DNA of 43,221 nucleotides from Limisphaerales bacterium (GCA_024761205.1 JAMASS010000038.1:1-43221); one strand, 5' to 3'; positions 26,359 to 36,210 are shown, counted from the stretch's first letter. Made by a program: numbers and translations. Notes: a model not told the origin generated them from the letters alone.

Positions 26359-28740
26359 CTATGACGATTCTGAATCATAGCCATCCTCGTACCGTCGCTC
26401 GATATCGATTCGAATCGTCAGCTGCATCCTTGCCGTGGCATCCAACTGACAGGAATGTTTGACGATGCGGCTGCGGACCTGGTGGCTCGCCCACCACTCT
26501 GAAGCCATCTCATCGGTCCAACTCCAAGCGCTAGCACTGGCCTCCAACATCTTAAGGAAGTCGTTGCTCGATTGCGGGCGCAATTCCGGTTTCTTCTCTA
26601 GGCATTTCATAATAGCCGCTTCCAAATGTGGGCAGTAAGAACGGTTCACCCTCTCCGCTGCCGCAGGGGGGCTTTCCGAAACCTGCTTTTCACAAATCTC
26701 GCGGGCAGTCTCGCCTGCAAACATATGCAACCCGGTAAGCAAGAAATAGCTGAGAGCCCCCAATGAATAGAGGTCGCTGCGTTGATCGACGGTATGAGGC
26801 GACTCGATCGCCTTAGGGGAAAAGAATTGAGGAGTGCCGGTCATCGACTTCGGGTGTTTCTTCGACTTCCCTCGCTTGCCAAATTCCTGGCAACTCATCA
26901 CCAATCCGAAATCCAATACTTTCACCGTATCCAACACACCGCCCCGCCCGCAGAGAAAGACGTTTACCGGCTTCATATCTCGATGCACCAAATGCGCTTC
27001 ATGGGCTTCTCTCAGCGACGCACAAATCTGGCGCAAAATGTGGATGATTCGGTTCTCCGGCTGAGCCCCGTATTCCTCCACCAATTCCTTCAACGAAATT
27101 CCCTCAAGGTACTCCATCGCGTAGTAGAAAACCCTCGGGCGTGTGTCCGTAGTTATAATTATAAATCTGTATCGCGTTGGGGAGGGGAGAGCCGGGAGGT
27201 CATCCGCACCTCGCATTCGAATCGGCGAATGGCAATCTTGTCCGCTTTGTCCGGCATGAGGAGCTTGACCGCCGTGGCACGCCGAAGCAACGCGTGGCGA
27301 GCCTTGAACACCGTTCCCATCCCTCCCTGACCGATTCGTTTCTCAAGCGTGTACTGCCCCAACTCCTTGGCTTCCAATGTCACTTCGTCCACCTGCTGAC
27401 GCAGATTGAGATTCAGTTACGAGAAAAGCGACATTGCGACACCAGACAGCAGGAGCATCAGAAATAGCGTTGCGAACGTCCACTGCAAGACCGCAAGCGG
27501 TTGGTAAGCCTCGGCGGCGTCCACCTTGGTCGCAACCCCAAAGTCATAACGCGCCAACCACCTGAACGCCCCGATAGTCGAGGAAGCCCTCAACATCGAC
27601 GCCAAACCCTCCCTTGACAGCATCCGCCACTATACGAGTGAGAGGCCAAGTCGATGGCGGCGATTCGACCTCGTAACGACTGAGCAAATCCTTGCCGGGA
27701 TCCCGCAGCTCAAAATTAAAGCGGAAGACCGTCCCCCCTTCTTATCCAATAAACCAAGATCACGCAGCTGATCCTCAAATCGGCTCTGTGATATCAGCAG
27801 TCCCGTGCGATCAAACGCATAGATCTCACCAGGTTGCCCTGATCTTGCCACTGAAAGGATCCGCGTAAACTCGCTTTCAAGCCGAATAATCAGTCCGAAC
27901 GCAACCCGCACCTGCCCAATTTCATCACGAATCGGTGCGCTAACCTGCATGAAAGAACCACTATCAGAAATCACCGCCTTCCTCACCGTCGTCTCCGAAT
28001 CGCTCCCCACATCCCCCGCCTGCATTTGACCAAAAACCCGATCCAAAGGCGTTCGCCCACCACTCACCGGCGGCGCAAAGGGAGTGATCAATACGGATTG
28101 CCCCGATGAGAAAAGCCGATGAAAGAGACTCAGTTGCCGGGCCTGCAACTAGACGCCAACCACACCATCAGTAGGACCGCAGACCACGATTCCACGGCGA
28201 TCCACAATGATAAATCCATACTTAAGAGGACTCAACCGGTCGCCTAAATACTCTCTCAGCTCTTGAGTCTCCGGCAAACCCAATAGCGACGATCTGTCAA
28301 AAACCTCGCACCGCATCGCATTCACCAACCCAAGAACGCACGCCTGAATTTCAGGGTCCCCGGCCAACGCAACCGCGGTACGTCGCTGAGTATTAATTCA
28401 GATTTCCAAGGCCGTGACGTCCGCAGTGAGGATCGTCTGAAGCTCACTCATCAACTGTTGTTGGATGGCGCTTTTGACGTTCGTACTTGTCCACCATCCC
28501 GAAATTCCAACGAGCAGGGCAACCAGCAGTGGCGCCATTCAAGCGGCATTCGAGAATCTCTTGAGATGATTTGACAGCGGAGATGTTCTATTCACTCGGA
28601 AATCGTTGGTCCGTACCAGCCCCACCATCCTCCAGCAAAAGGAAGCACCGATCAACGACATCGGGCATGCTATACGAATTCCGACGGCACTACCAGCAGT
28701 CTCGTTGCGGATCAGGGATTCGACACACCTGACACAATTG
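26359..28740 (-). pseudogene. decayed Cache-TM receptor Ser/Thr protein kinase
   Basis: One long gene read right to left, broken at many points. It has a hydrophobic segment (PLLVALLVGISGWW); a Cache sensor domain (ILTADVTALEI, then RRTAVALAGDPEIQA, YGFIIVDRRGIVVCG, FTRILSVARSGQPGEIYAFD and RTGLLISQSRF); a second membrane segment (LQWTFATLFLMLLLSGVAM); and a kinase domain with RIGQGGMGTVFKARH, AVKLL, the catalytic VHRDMKPVNVF, VLDFGLV and RSDLYSLGALSYFLLTG. In-frame stops lie at 28149-28151, at 27417-27419 just before the kinase domain, and near 28397. Frameshifts occur around 27650-27720 and on both sides of HPNAIQ-type residues near 27170. The catalytic half (26359-27216) has a long open frame but lacks the ATP loop. 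The architecture is typical of planctomycete and verrucomicrobial sensor kinases. Confidence 0.85.
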
Positions 28741-28783
28741 ATTCCACTAGACGCACTCTGGGGACGTGCTAGATTAGTCGCGC

Positions 28784-30013
28784 ATGGCAACATCAACAGC
28801 GAGATCACCTCGCCGACTCAATCTCAGGCGCCCCGACGTCATGAAGAAGGTACAGGCGCAAGTAATCACTCACTACAGAAGCAAGATTGTCGATTACCTA
28901 CGAGCCAACAGCAATGTGCTCTCCGCCGACAACCAACTAACCATCCGGCTCGCTAAGGAATTCGGCTTTTGCTACGGCGTCGAGCGCGCGATCGACTTGG
29001 CCTACGCAGCCCGAAGGGTCTTTCCCAAAGAACAGCGCATCTTGTTGCTAGGCGAGATCATTCACAACCCAGAAGTCAACGATCAGCTCATTAGCATGGA
29101 GATTGAACCCCTAGCCAGCCGTCCCAATCCCAGCGAACTTGAGCAGCTAAAGTCGAGCGATGTGGTAATCATCCCCGCTTTTGGAACCGAAGTTGCTACT
29201 CGAAAACAAATTGAGTCCATCGGATGCACGATCGTCGATACCACCTGTGGCGACGTGATGAGCGTATGGAAGCGGGTTCGCCAATATTCCCGCGATAACG
29301 TCACCAGCATCATTCATGGAAAATCGTGGCATGAGGAGACCATGGCAACCAGCTCCCAAGCAACGGCGACCAATGGGCACTATCTTGTCGTCCTCACTCT
29401 TGAAGAAGTCGACTACGTCTGTGACTATCTTGTCCATGGCGGTAACAGCGCAGAGTTCTTGCTTCGCTTCGAGGGCGCCCATTCCGATGGATTTGATCCC
29501 GATGAACATTTCCAGGCGATTGGGGTCGCCAATCAAACGACGATGCTTAGAGGAGAAACCGAAGAGGTACAACGGCGCCTCAAACAGGCGATGAAGATCA
29601 AATACGGCCCGGAAAACATTAATGAACATTTCCGTTTCTTCGACACCATTTGTGGGGCGACTCAAGATCGTCAAGACGCACTGCAGACCCTGCTTGAAAT
29701 ACCAATGGATCTTTTAATCGTCGTTGGGGGCTACAACTCATCCAACACCTCCCATCTCGCGGAAATGGGCGAAGCAAAACTGCCGACTTACTTCATCAAG
29801 AACGCGGCGAAAATGATTTCGCGCGAGCAAATCATTCACTACGATCAACATCAAAATCGTGAAGTAGAGTCCCGTGATTGGCTGTCGGCCTCCCCTCAGA
29901 CTATCGGGATCACCGCCGGCGCCAGTTGCCCCAATAACCTGATCGAAGATGCCATCAAACGTCTATTCGAACTCAAGAACCTCTCCGTGTACGATTTTAT
30001 TCCTAGGGATTAA
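28784..30013 (+). CDS. ispH: 4-hydroxy-3-methylbut-2-enyl diphosphate reductase (long form)
   Basis: IspH is the [4Fe-4S] enzyme that makes IPP and DMAPP at the end of the non-mevalonate pathway. The three cluster cysteines are present: Cys63 in GFCYGVERAI, Cys155 in DTTCGDVMSVW and Cys382 in TAGASCPNNLIED; the substrate-binding IIHNPEV motif lies at about 92-98. At 409 residues it belongs to the long form found in cyanobacteria, plants and some PVC bacteria, rather than the ~315-residue E. coli type. The first ~50 residues are an extension of that form. It diverges from the wrecked kinase gene, and dgt follows after about 50 nt. Confidence 0.93.
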   Translation: MATSTARSPRRLNLRRPDVMKKVQAQVITHYRSKIVDYLRANSNVLSADNQLTIRLAKEFGFCYGVERAIDLAYAARRVFPKEQRILLLGEIIHNPEVNDQLISMEIEPLASRPNPSELEQLKSSDVVIIPAFGTEVATRKQIESIGCTIVDTTCGDVMSVWKRVRQYSRDNVTSIIHGKSWHEETMATSSQATATNGHYLVVLTLEEVDYVCDYLVHGGNSAEFLLRFEGAHSDGFDPDEHFQAIGVANQTTMLRGETEEVQRRLKQAMKIKYGPENINEHFRFFDTICGATQDRQDALQTLLEIPMDLLIVVGGYNSSNTSHLAEMGEAKLPTYFIKNAAKMISREQIIHYDQHQNREVESRDWLSASPQTIGITAGASCPNNLIEDAIKRLFELKNLSVYDFIPRD

Positions 30014-30061
30014 GATCCTCATCTAGACACCCGGCCTATAACGGTAATCCCAAATCCATCA

Positions 30062-31219
30062 ATGTCTTTCTCCATCGCCGAACTCGAAGCCAGGGAAGCC
30101 GAGCTTCTAGCACCGTTCGCTCAGAAAAGTCGGGACTCACAGGGCCGTCGCCACAAAGAGCCGGAAGAGGGCTGGCGCACCCGCTACCAACGGGACCGGG
30201 ATCGGATTATTCACTCCCGCGCCTTCCGACGCCTCGAATACAAGACTCAGGTATTTTTGAATGGCACCGGGGATCACCTCCGCACCCGCCTTACCCACAC
30301 GATAGAAGTCGCAGCAATCTCGCACAATATTGCCCGGGCGCTCAACCTCAACGAAGACCTCACTGAAGCCATTTCACTCGCTCATGATTTGGGGCATGCC
30401 CCCTTTGGCCACAAAGGGGAAGATGCTCTGAACGAAATAATGGCTGACGCAGGCGGATTCGAGCACAATCGGCAGTCCCTGCGCGTCGTTGAATTTTTAG
30501 AACAGAAGTATCCTGAATTTCCCGGCCTCAACCTAAGTTGGGAAATCCGTGAAGGCTTGGCAAAACACCAAACCACATACGACTCCTCGGAGACAATGCC
30601 CTCTTTTGAATTCGCCTCCCCCTGCCTTGAGGCCCAAATCTCCAACCTAGCTGACGAAGTCGCTTACTACAGTCACGACCTTGACGACGGCCTCGAATCC
30701 GGTCTCCTCTCCGAAGAGCAATTGATGAAAAGCGTCGAGATATGGGCTCAAGCAGCACATCAAGCGCGAAAGACCTACCCCCAAGCCAAGAAAGAGTCCC
30801 GTCGCTATTTCATTATCCGATGCATTATCGACCGGGAAGTGAAAGATGTCGTCAACACCACAGAAAAAAACCTTGCCGACAGCAAGGTTCAAAGCGCAGA
30901 CGAAGTGCGGCGCCTTTCCGAACCGCTAGTTTGCTACTCAGATAAGCTCACCCGAACCAACCGGGAACTTAGAGACTATCTCTACCATAATCTCTACTAC
31001 CATCCAGAAGTCCACCAACCCAATCTTCGGGCCGTGCGCAATCTCAAAGGGCTCTTCAACTTTTACTTGAACCATCCGGATCAGATAGGAAGCCAAGCAC
31101 GATTACGATCCGAAGCCGACGGACTCAAAAGAGGGGTCTGTGACTACATCGCGGGCATGACGGACCGCTATGTACTGGCCCAAGTCAGTGAATTGGGCCT
31201 GTCATCAGATACCGGGTAA
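30062..31219 (+). CDS. dgt: deoxyguanosinetriphosphate triphosphohydrolase-like HD protein
   Basis: This HD-domain dNTPase has 385 residues. The metal site is visible as RTRLTHTIEVAAISHNIAR and, further on, ISLAHDLGHAPFGHKGEDAL (the HD pair), preceded by SRAFRRLEYKTQVF, a strongly conserved dGTPase block. The length suits the short dGTPase-like group (E. coli Dgt is 505). It releases triphosphate from dGTP or other dNTPs, helping to balance nucleotide pools. It probably shares a transcript with ispH. Confidence 0.9.
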   Translation: MSFSIAELEAREAELLAPFAQKSRDSQGRRHKEPEEGWRTRYQRDRDRIIHSRAFRRLEYKTQVFLNGTGDHLRTRLTHTIEVAAISHNIARALNLNEDLTEAISLAHDLGHAPFGHKGEDALNEIMADAGGFEHNRQSLRVVEFLEQKYPEFPGLNLSWEIREGLAKHQTTYDSSETMPSFEFASPCLEAQISNLADEVAYYSHDLDDGLESGLLSEEQLMKSVEIWAQAAHQARKTYPQAKKESRRYFIIRCIIDREVKDVVNTTEKNLADSKVQSADEVRRLSEPLVCYSDKLTRTNRELRDYLYHNLYYHPEVHQPNLRAVRNLKGLFNFYLNHPDQIGSQARLRSEADGLKRGVCDYIAGMTDRYVLAQVSELGLSSDTG

Positions 31220-31664
31220 CCACATCCGAGAAGATCCTTAAACCCCGCTCGCCTCAACGGAATGCTGATATCACTCTTAACCTCCCCATCCTCAAACCGC
31301 ACTGAGACCTTATCCTCAAAATCAATCAGCTCGGGTTTAGTCTTGAACAAAAAATTGACATCACAAACGGTCAATCCAAGCAGTCGGTGTTTTCGGCCTT
31401 CTCAAGCCCCGCCCGAAAGTTGTCGACTCGCTCCCGCAACGCAAAGGATTCCTCCACCGAAATCTCGACCATAGACATCATGCAGAGGACCGTCTCCATA
31501 CACTTGCAAATAACGGATTTGATCGCCTGCTCCACCCCGAAATAAGCACCGCCCCTCCCAAGTGCGAAAAGGATGACTGAAATCAGACATCCGAGAACCA
31601 AACAGCCGCCCGCCAACCGATAGCCTACCCGAATTGACTTCACCTCACCGATCCTAAGTCCCAT
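31168..31664 (-). pseudogene. possible frameshifted small membrane protein
   Basis: Two minus-strand frames adjoin. The first (31664-31371, 97 residues) has one strong membrane segment (GCLVLGCLISVILFALG) and a charged helix (SFALRERVDNFRAGLEKAEN). The second (to 31168) begins near TVCDVNFLFKTKPELIDFED and continues with KVSVRFEDGEVK. Read through a single frameshift near 31375 they would form one protein of about 165 residues whose 3' end overlaps dgt by about 50 nt. No family was recognised, so either a broken or a coincidental gene is possible. Confidence 0.3.
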
Positions 31665-31727
31665 GATATGTATAATTGATCAACCAAAGATGAGACAGGA
31701 CCCTCAGATTTTTCAGACTAAATAAAG

Positions 31728-32153
31728 ATGAGCAACCCTGTGCCACTCACTCCCATCCAACAGCTGACACTCGCCAACAATATCGCCAGCGCGCTCGATA
31801 CCTTCCTCACATTAGACGACTTGGCCGGTGCATCCATTGACAGTCTGACACTTGATGCGAACAGTCTTCGAGAAGGGACCTTCGAGTCTGGAAATACCGG
31901 TCAGCGAGAATCGTTCTGGGAACTCGGCAGACACCAAAAACGGGATCGTAGCCAATGGATGACCTTGAGACCGTCCCCAATGGAAATGCACATCCAACCT
32001 CCCTCAGACGGCCCCATACGAGACCACCAACCTAAACCCATCCCAGCCTCAGTTACTAAGTTCACTCCGAGAACAAGCCATCCCCTTATCACGACAATAT
32101 CCTCAGACAACGGAAAACTAAACCTCACTAATCCCCCGATTATTACAAAATGA
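31728..32153 (+). CDS. hypothetical protein, possibly a fragment
   Basis: The 141-residue frame has a protein-like first half (LTPIQQLTLANNIASALDTF, LTLDDLAGASIDSLTL), while its second half is Pro/Ser/Thr-rich and looks unstructured or non-coding. Its stop overlaps the start of the PQQ-propeller gene as ATGA, which favours translation. No family was recognised. The second half may be a frameshifted tail. Confidence 0.4.
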   Translation: MSNPVPLTPIQQLTLANNIASALDTFLTLDDLAGASIDSLTLDANSLREGTFESGNTGQRESFWELGRHQKRDRSQWMTLRPSPMEMHIQPPSDGPIRDHQPKPIPASVTKFTPRTSHPLITTISSDNGKLNLTNPPIITK

Positions 32154-33418
32154 AAACCAATCACTTCCTCGCTCTCACCGGAATCTTGCTAACCCCGACG
32201 TTGCCTGCGCTGGCCGATGACTGGACAGCCTGGCGTGGCGGCACGAAACAGGGCGTCAGCAATGAACGCAATCTACCCCTCAGATGGTCGAGCACTCGAG
32301 GCATTCGATGGCAAGCCAAACCCGCCGGCTGGGGCAACGCCTCCCCCATTATCGTCGGTTCCCAAGTCTTCGTCACCAGCCAAACCGACAACCATGATCT
32401 CCTCGTCAGCGCGCTCCGAGTGACGGACGGCCGCTCTCTTTGGGCAACAAAAATCGCGAACGGAACGGGAACAGCCCACCAGCTTCACAACATGGCAACC
32501 CCCACCCCGGTCAGCGACGGAAATCATGTGTGGGCGCTATACGGCACCGGCGACCTGGCTTGTCTGGATCTCCAAGGAAAAATCCTGTGGCAACGCAACC
32601 TTCAAAACGACTATCACTCCTATGACATCATGCATGGCATGGGCACCTCCCCCATCCTACACAACGGGGCCCTTTACATCGCCTGTCTGCATCAGGGCCC
32701 CTCCTACCTCCTTGCTATCGACGCCAGAACGGGAAAGCAACTTTGGAAGCAAGACCGCGAGCTTGGAACCACAGGCGAGGCGCGAGACTCCTATTCCACA
32801 CCCATTTTATTCCAACATCGAGCTGCCACCTATCTCGCTATTTCCGGCGGCAATTATGTCGATGCCTATGAGCTCCGCAACGGTTCTCGGCTCTGGCAGT
32901 GTGACGGACTAGATGTTCCTCATCCCTACGGCAGGACCATTGCTGGACCGACATTTGGGGAAAACACCATCGTTACAGTCGCATCCGGATTCAGCAATCG
33001 CGGCTATACTATAGCCCTGGATCTCGATCGGTCCGACGACGACGACAACCCCTCAGAACGCTGGCGAGTCAAACGCTACTCTGCCGACTGCCCAACGCCG
33101 GTTATCTACAACGGCATGGTCTTTATGATCCGCGATGATGGCATTGCCTCCTGCCTCGACCTTGAAACCGGCGAAGCCCATTGGCAAGAGCGAGTTCATT
33201 CGGAAAATGTTAAAATCTCTCCCGTGGTGGCGGATCAACGCGTCTACTTCCTCAGCGGCCAAGCGAATTGCGCCGTGGTCAAAGCCGCCAAAACCTTCGA
33301 AATCCTGGAAAGGAACGAACTCAACGAGGAAACGCTCTCGGCACCCGCCATCAGCAACGGTTCGATCTACATCCGAACCAAAACCAATCTTTACGCAATC
33401 AGCAGTAGTGTCAATTAA
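32150..33418 (+). CDS. secreted PQQ-like beta-propeller protein
   Basis: The 422-residue protein has a signal peptide (MKTNHFLALTGILLTPTLPALA) and then the DDWTAWRGGTKQGVS opening common to periplasmic propeller proteins of Planctomycetes and Verrucomicrobia. It contains repeated PQQ-type blades with the A-x-D-x-x-T/D-G-x-x-L-W pattern (LRVTDGRSLWATK, AIDARTGKQLWKQD, CLDLETGEAHWQE). No catalytic quinoprotein residues could be assigned. The role may be scaffold or binding, BamB-like in fold. It converges on the DUF167 remnant. Confidence 0.85.
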   Translation: MKTNHFLALTGILLTPTLPALADDWTAWRGGTKQGVSNERNLPLRWSSTRGIRWQAKPAGWGNASPIIVGSQVFVTSQTDNHDLLVSALRVTDGRSLWATKIANGTGTAHQLHNMATPTPVSDGNHVWALYGTGDLACLDLQGKILWQRNLQNDYHSYDIMHGMGTSPILHNGALYIACLHQGPSYLLAIDARTGKQLWKQDRELGTTGEARDSYSTPILFQHRAATYLAISGGNYVDAYELRNGSRLWQCDGLDVPHPYGRTIAGPTFGENTIVTVASGFSNRGYTIALDLDRSDDDDNPSERWRVKRYSADCPTPVIYNGMVFMIRDDGIASCLDLETGEAHWQERVHSENVKISPVVADQRVYFLSGQANCAVVKAAKTFEILERNELNEETLSAPAISNGSIYIRTKTNLYAISSSVN

Positions 33419-33715
33419 CCTTGCTCCAGCAACTCAAGAAACCGGGCTAAAGAAATCACGGCAACGCTCACCGTTTTACTGCGGCACCGCAGTCCCCTCG
33501 TAATTCGAATCGAGCCTTCCTTGATCCCCCCAAAGCCCGCCAATAATTCAATCAAGGCTAGATTGGCCGCCTGATCCACGGGCAGCGCGGTCACCCGACC
33601 GCGCAAGCACACTGCTTCTCCTCAGAAAGGATTTCATCGCGCGGCACTCAAGATTGCAGACGAACAAGCACAGAGACCCCGCCTCACTCGCAGACACCCA
33701 CTCTGGCCTTCGCAT
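33415..33715 (-). pseudogene. decayed DUF167 (YggU-like) gene
   Basis: The minus strand carries the second half of a DUF167 domain: LPVDQAANLALIELLAGFGG, then KEGSIRITRGLRCRSKTVSV, which match the PPVDGxANxALIxLLA and G.xSRxKxV motifs. The first half is in another frame (GVSVLVRLQS, a stop, then PRDEILSEEKQCACAV). A stop and a frameshift separate them. The gene would have been about 100 residues and followed dapL on the same strand. DUF167 proteins have no firmly established role. Confidence 0.6.
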
Positions 33716-33745
33716 GGCCTCGCTGCGGCACCCATACCCTGTGCA

Positions 33746-34993
33746 CTAAAACTCGAATTGAACGCCGCCCAGGCGAGACTTGATTTCGTTCAAGACTTGC
33801 ACTTCGGCCTCTTCGCCCTTGCTCGAAAAGGTCACACTGAACCGCAAAAACGCTCCGGACTCATCCCACGGCACAGTGGAAATCAACTGCTCACGAATCA
33901 GCCACTGAGACGCATCCTCCCCAGTTTGAAACTCGATCCTCTCCCCGCTCTCTTGAACTACCGCTCGAGGCGACGGCACGTAAAGGAAAAAGGAACCCTT
34001 GGGCTTCACGGCATCAAACCCAAGCCCGCAAAGCACCTCGACCAACCCGTCCATCCGTCGCGAATACTTCGCCGCAATCGCTTCCGTGATCTCTGGATGC
34101 TCAAAACAATAAGCCGCCGCATGTTGGATGGCCAAAAACTGTCCCGAATCCGTATTGTCTTTCACATCACCATAAGCCTTCACCAACAGCGAGTTCCCCG
34201 CCACAAAACCACACCGCCAACCGGTCATATTAAAAGACTTACTCGTGGAATGCAGTTCAACCCCAACATCTTTAGCCCCAGGCACCGATAGGAAACTCAA
34301 AGGACTGCCTTCAAATACCAGCGCGGTATAGGCCGCATCGTGCACCACCACGACCTGATGCCGCTTCGCAAACTCGACCACCTCCGCAAAAAACTCCGGC
34401 GTTGCGCTCGCGCCGGTGGGGTTATTCGGGTAGTTCAAGACCAGGACCTTGGCCTTTTCCAGCGCTTCCTGTGGAATGGATTCTAGGTCAGGCAGAAAAT
34501 TGTTTTCCCGGTTGATCGGCAGATTGTGAACCAGCCCGCCGTAGTACCGAGCATGGGTGGCAAAAACCGGGTAGCCCGGGGTCGTCATCAGCACATAGTC
34601 CCCTGGATCAATCAACGCCGCCGGCAAAATCGACAACGCCGACTTACTCCCCATCGAATGCAAAACTTCCGTCTTGGCATCAATGCCGCCAATCCCGCAA
34701 ACATTCCTGAGATACTCCGCAGCAGCATCCTTCAACACCTGCCCGCCATTGTCAGCATAACCCCGATTCGCCGCCTTCCCTGCCTCCTCAGCAAGCACCT
34801 GCACCACCTCAGCAAACGCCATCTCGTCAGGCTCACCCACTCCCATATCGATAACCTCCCCACCGGGATTGGTCGCCAACGCAGCTAACTTAGCCCGCTT
34901 GATCTTTTCGAATTTGTAAATTGCGGTTGATCTCCCAAACTGGTTGCCACCAATGCGTTCAGCAAACAGATTTTGAATATATGATTCAGACAT
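33746..34993 (-). CDS. dapL: LL-diaminopimelate aminotransferase
   Basis: DapL converts tetrahydrodipicolinate directly to LL-diaminopimelate, the lysine and peptidoglycan route of plants, Chlamydiae and Verrucomicrobia. The 415-residue, fold-type I enzyme has an intact PLP lysine in STSKSFNMTGWRCGFV, with other family blocks VIDMGVGEPDEMAF, GYADNGG, LNYPNNPTGA and HDAAYTALVFEG. These support DapL rather than a generic aspartate aminotransferase. It contrasts with the broken aminotransferase at 3.8-5.0 kb. It diverges from the DsrE-like pair; the upstream 220 nt contain A/T tracts. Confidence 0.9.
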   Translation of the reverse strand: MSESYIQNLFAERIGGNQFGRSTAIYKFEKIKRAKLAALATNPGGEVIDMGVGEPDEMAFAEVVQVLAEEAGKAANRGYADNGGQVLKDAAAEYLRNVCGIGGIDAKTEVLHSMGSKSALSILPAALIDPGDYVLMTTPGYPVFATHARYYGGLVHNLPINRENNFLPDLESIPQEALEKAKVLVLNYPNNPTGASATPEFFAEVVEFAKRHQVVVVHDAAYTALVFEGSPLSFLSVPGAKDVGVELHSTSKSFNMTGWRCGFVAGNSLLVKAYGDVKDNTDSGQFLAIQHAAAYCFEHPEITEAIAAKYSRRMDGLVEVLCGLGFDAVKPKGSFFLYVPSPRAVVQESGERIEFQTGEDASQWLIREQLISTVPWDESGAFLRFSVTFSSKGEEAEVQVLNEIKSRLGGVQFEF

Positions 34994-35212
34994 ACGCGAA
35001 CTCTCTTAGCCATCAAACTCTAGAACCTTTGCCCGCCCGATCAAAAAAAAACCGAAAATTACTGAAAACAAATGCTCCCGGCAAGTCCCTCGCATCGCCG
35101 ATCCGAAAAAAAGTGGAAGAGACCTCACTCCCCTTCTCTGCATCCCCCGCCAAACACCGAACCTATTGAACCCCTCGCCAGACCCACACTATCCTACCAT
35201 CCTCATTCGCAA

Positions 35213-35548
35213 ATGAACGCATCAGCCGCCACAACTCGCTCACAGTCTCTGGGGATCCTCCTTGCCGTGTCCTCGGACAGCTCATCCTTTACCCGCGCCA
35301 TCAGACTAGCTAAAGAAGCTCAAGCCAAGGACATCAACGTATTCCTCTATCTCCTCGACGACGCAGTTGTCGCGGCCAGCCAACCGGACATTCAAAATCT
35401 CGCTGAGACCGGCGTCAAAATCACTGCTTGCGCTTACGCCGCCAAACGACGTTCCCTGCACTTCGCCGACCACATCACCTACGGCGGTCTCTCGATCCTC
35501 AACGACATCATCATGCACTCTGATCGGTTCATCAGCTTCTGCCACTGA
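35213..35548 (+). CDS. DsrE-family protein, first of a pair
   Basis: From ATG 35213 a 112-residue protein begins with the DsrE-type pattern: LGILLAVSSDSSSFTRAIRL, a helix, VFLYLLDDAVVAA, and GVKITACAYAAKRR with the cysteine at the usual active-site place. It ends in LNDIIMHSDRFISF. DsrE/TusD-type proteins pass persulfide sulfur between partners or act in related redox tasks. An upstream in-frame start at 35072 gives a low-complexity extension that I reject. The second DsrE-like gene starts 5 nt after its stop. Confidence 0.75.
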   Translation: MNASAATTRSQSLGILLAVSSDSSSFTRAIRLAKEAQAKDINVFLYLLDDAVVAASQPDIQNLAETGVKITACAYAAKRRSLHFADHITYGGLSILNDIIMHSDRFISFCH

Positions 35549-35553
35549 TCCTC

Positions 35554-35886
35554 ATGCTAGTCATCATCACCGCCGACCCCCGCACCAGCCATCGGCCCGC
35601 CGAAGCCATCCGCGTCGCAGCAGGCCTCGCCGCGCTGGGAGAACTGGAAATCGAAGTATGCTTCTGCCAAACGGCCGCCCCCATGCTCACCCAGCCCGCC
35701 GTCGCCTTCATAGACAGCAACGTCATCGAACAATATCTCCCCCTCTTAGCCAAACACGCCAAGACCATCTGGGCGGAAAGCAGTGAGCCCTATCTGAAAG
35801 GAGTAAAACAACTCGACCACCAACACATCAGCCCCAACGAACTGACCCAGCTCACGAGCCGCCAGTCCCAGGTGATTCGTTTTTAG
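35554..35886 (+). CDS. DsrE/DsrF-like protein, second of a pair
   Basis: The 110-residue protein has the same alpha/beta layout: MLVIITADPRTSHRPAEAIR, IEVCFCQTAAPML and a helical end, IEQYLPLLAKHAKTI. It is tightly linked to the preceding DsrE-like gene, so the two probably form a heteromer comparable to TusC/TusD or DsrE/DsrF. No DsrC/TusE partner or sulfite reductase is in the window, so the pathway is unknown. Confidence 0.65.
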   Translation: MLVIITADPRTSHRPAEAIRVAAGLAALGELEIEVCFCQTAAPMLTQPAVAFIDSNVIEQYLPLLAKHAKTIWAESSEPYLKGVKQLDHQHISPNELTQLTSRQSQVIRF

Positions 35887-36210
35887 GTCGATCCTCGTGA
35901 TAAAACTCCACCCCCTCGGCCACCGTTGAAGCGTGCAGATCAAAAAAACAACGACAACACCTCCCCCAACCGCTACATCCACACCGGCAACGCCGAAACC
36001 AAACGCAACCGAAACCAAGGCGCGAGAGACGACAGAGCCTTGCGGGAGATTCCCGAGAAGATCGGAGTATGAATCTCGTCGAGACACTGATCTTTCCCCT
36101 CGGAATTTGGTCGGAACGATTTTATACTATGCCATGAAAAGCAGGCCCAACCAAGCCCGGCGCAGGATAAATGCCTGCCCCTGACAAATCAGTAACCAAA
36201 CAAGGCCCCG
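35887..36210. other. boundary region before the restriction-modification island
   Basis: No gene was recognised. A Thr/Pro-rich 83-residue frame (from 35933) is low complexity and unlikely to be real. A TATACT near 36122 could be the -10 element of the mod operon promoter, but no matching -35 was found. Sequence character changes to the right, so this interval probably contains the island boundary. Confidence 0.35.

Noticed and set aside
35933-36184. 83-residue Thr/Pro-rich frame before mod
   Set aside because: Low-complexity translation with no ribosome-binding site or family signal.
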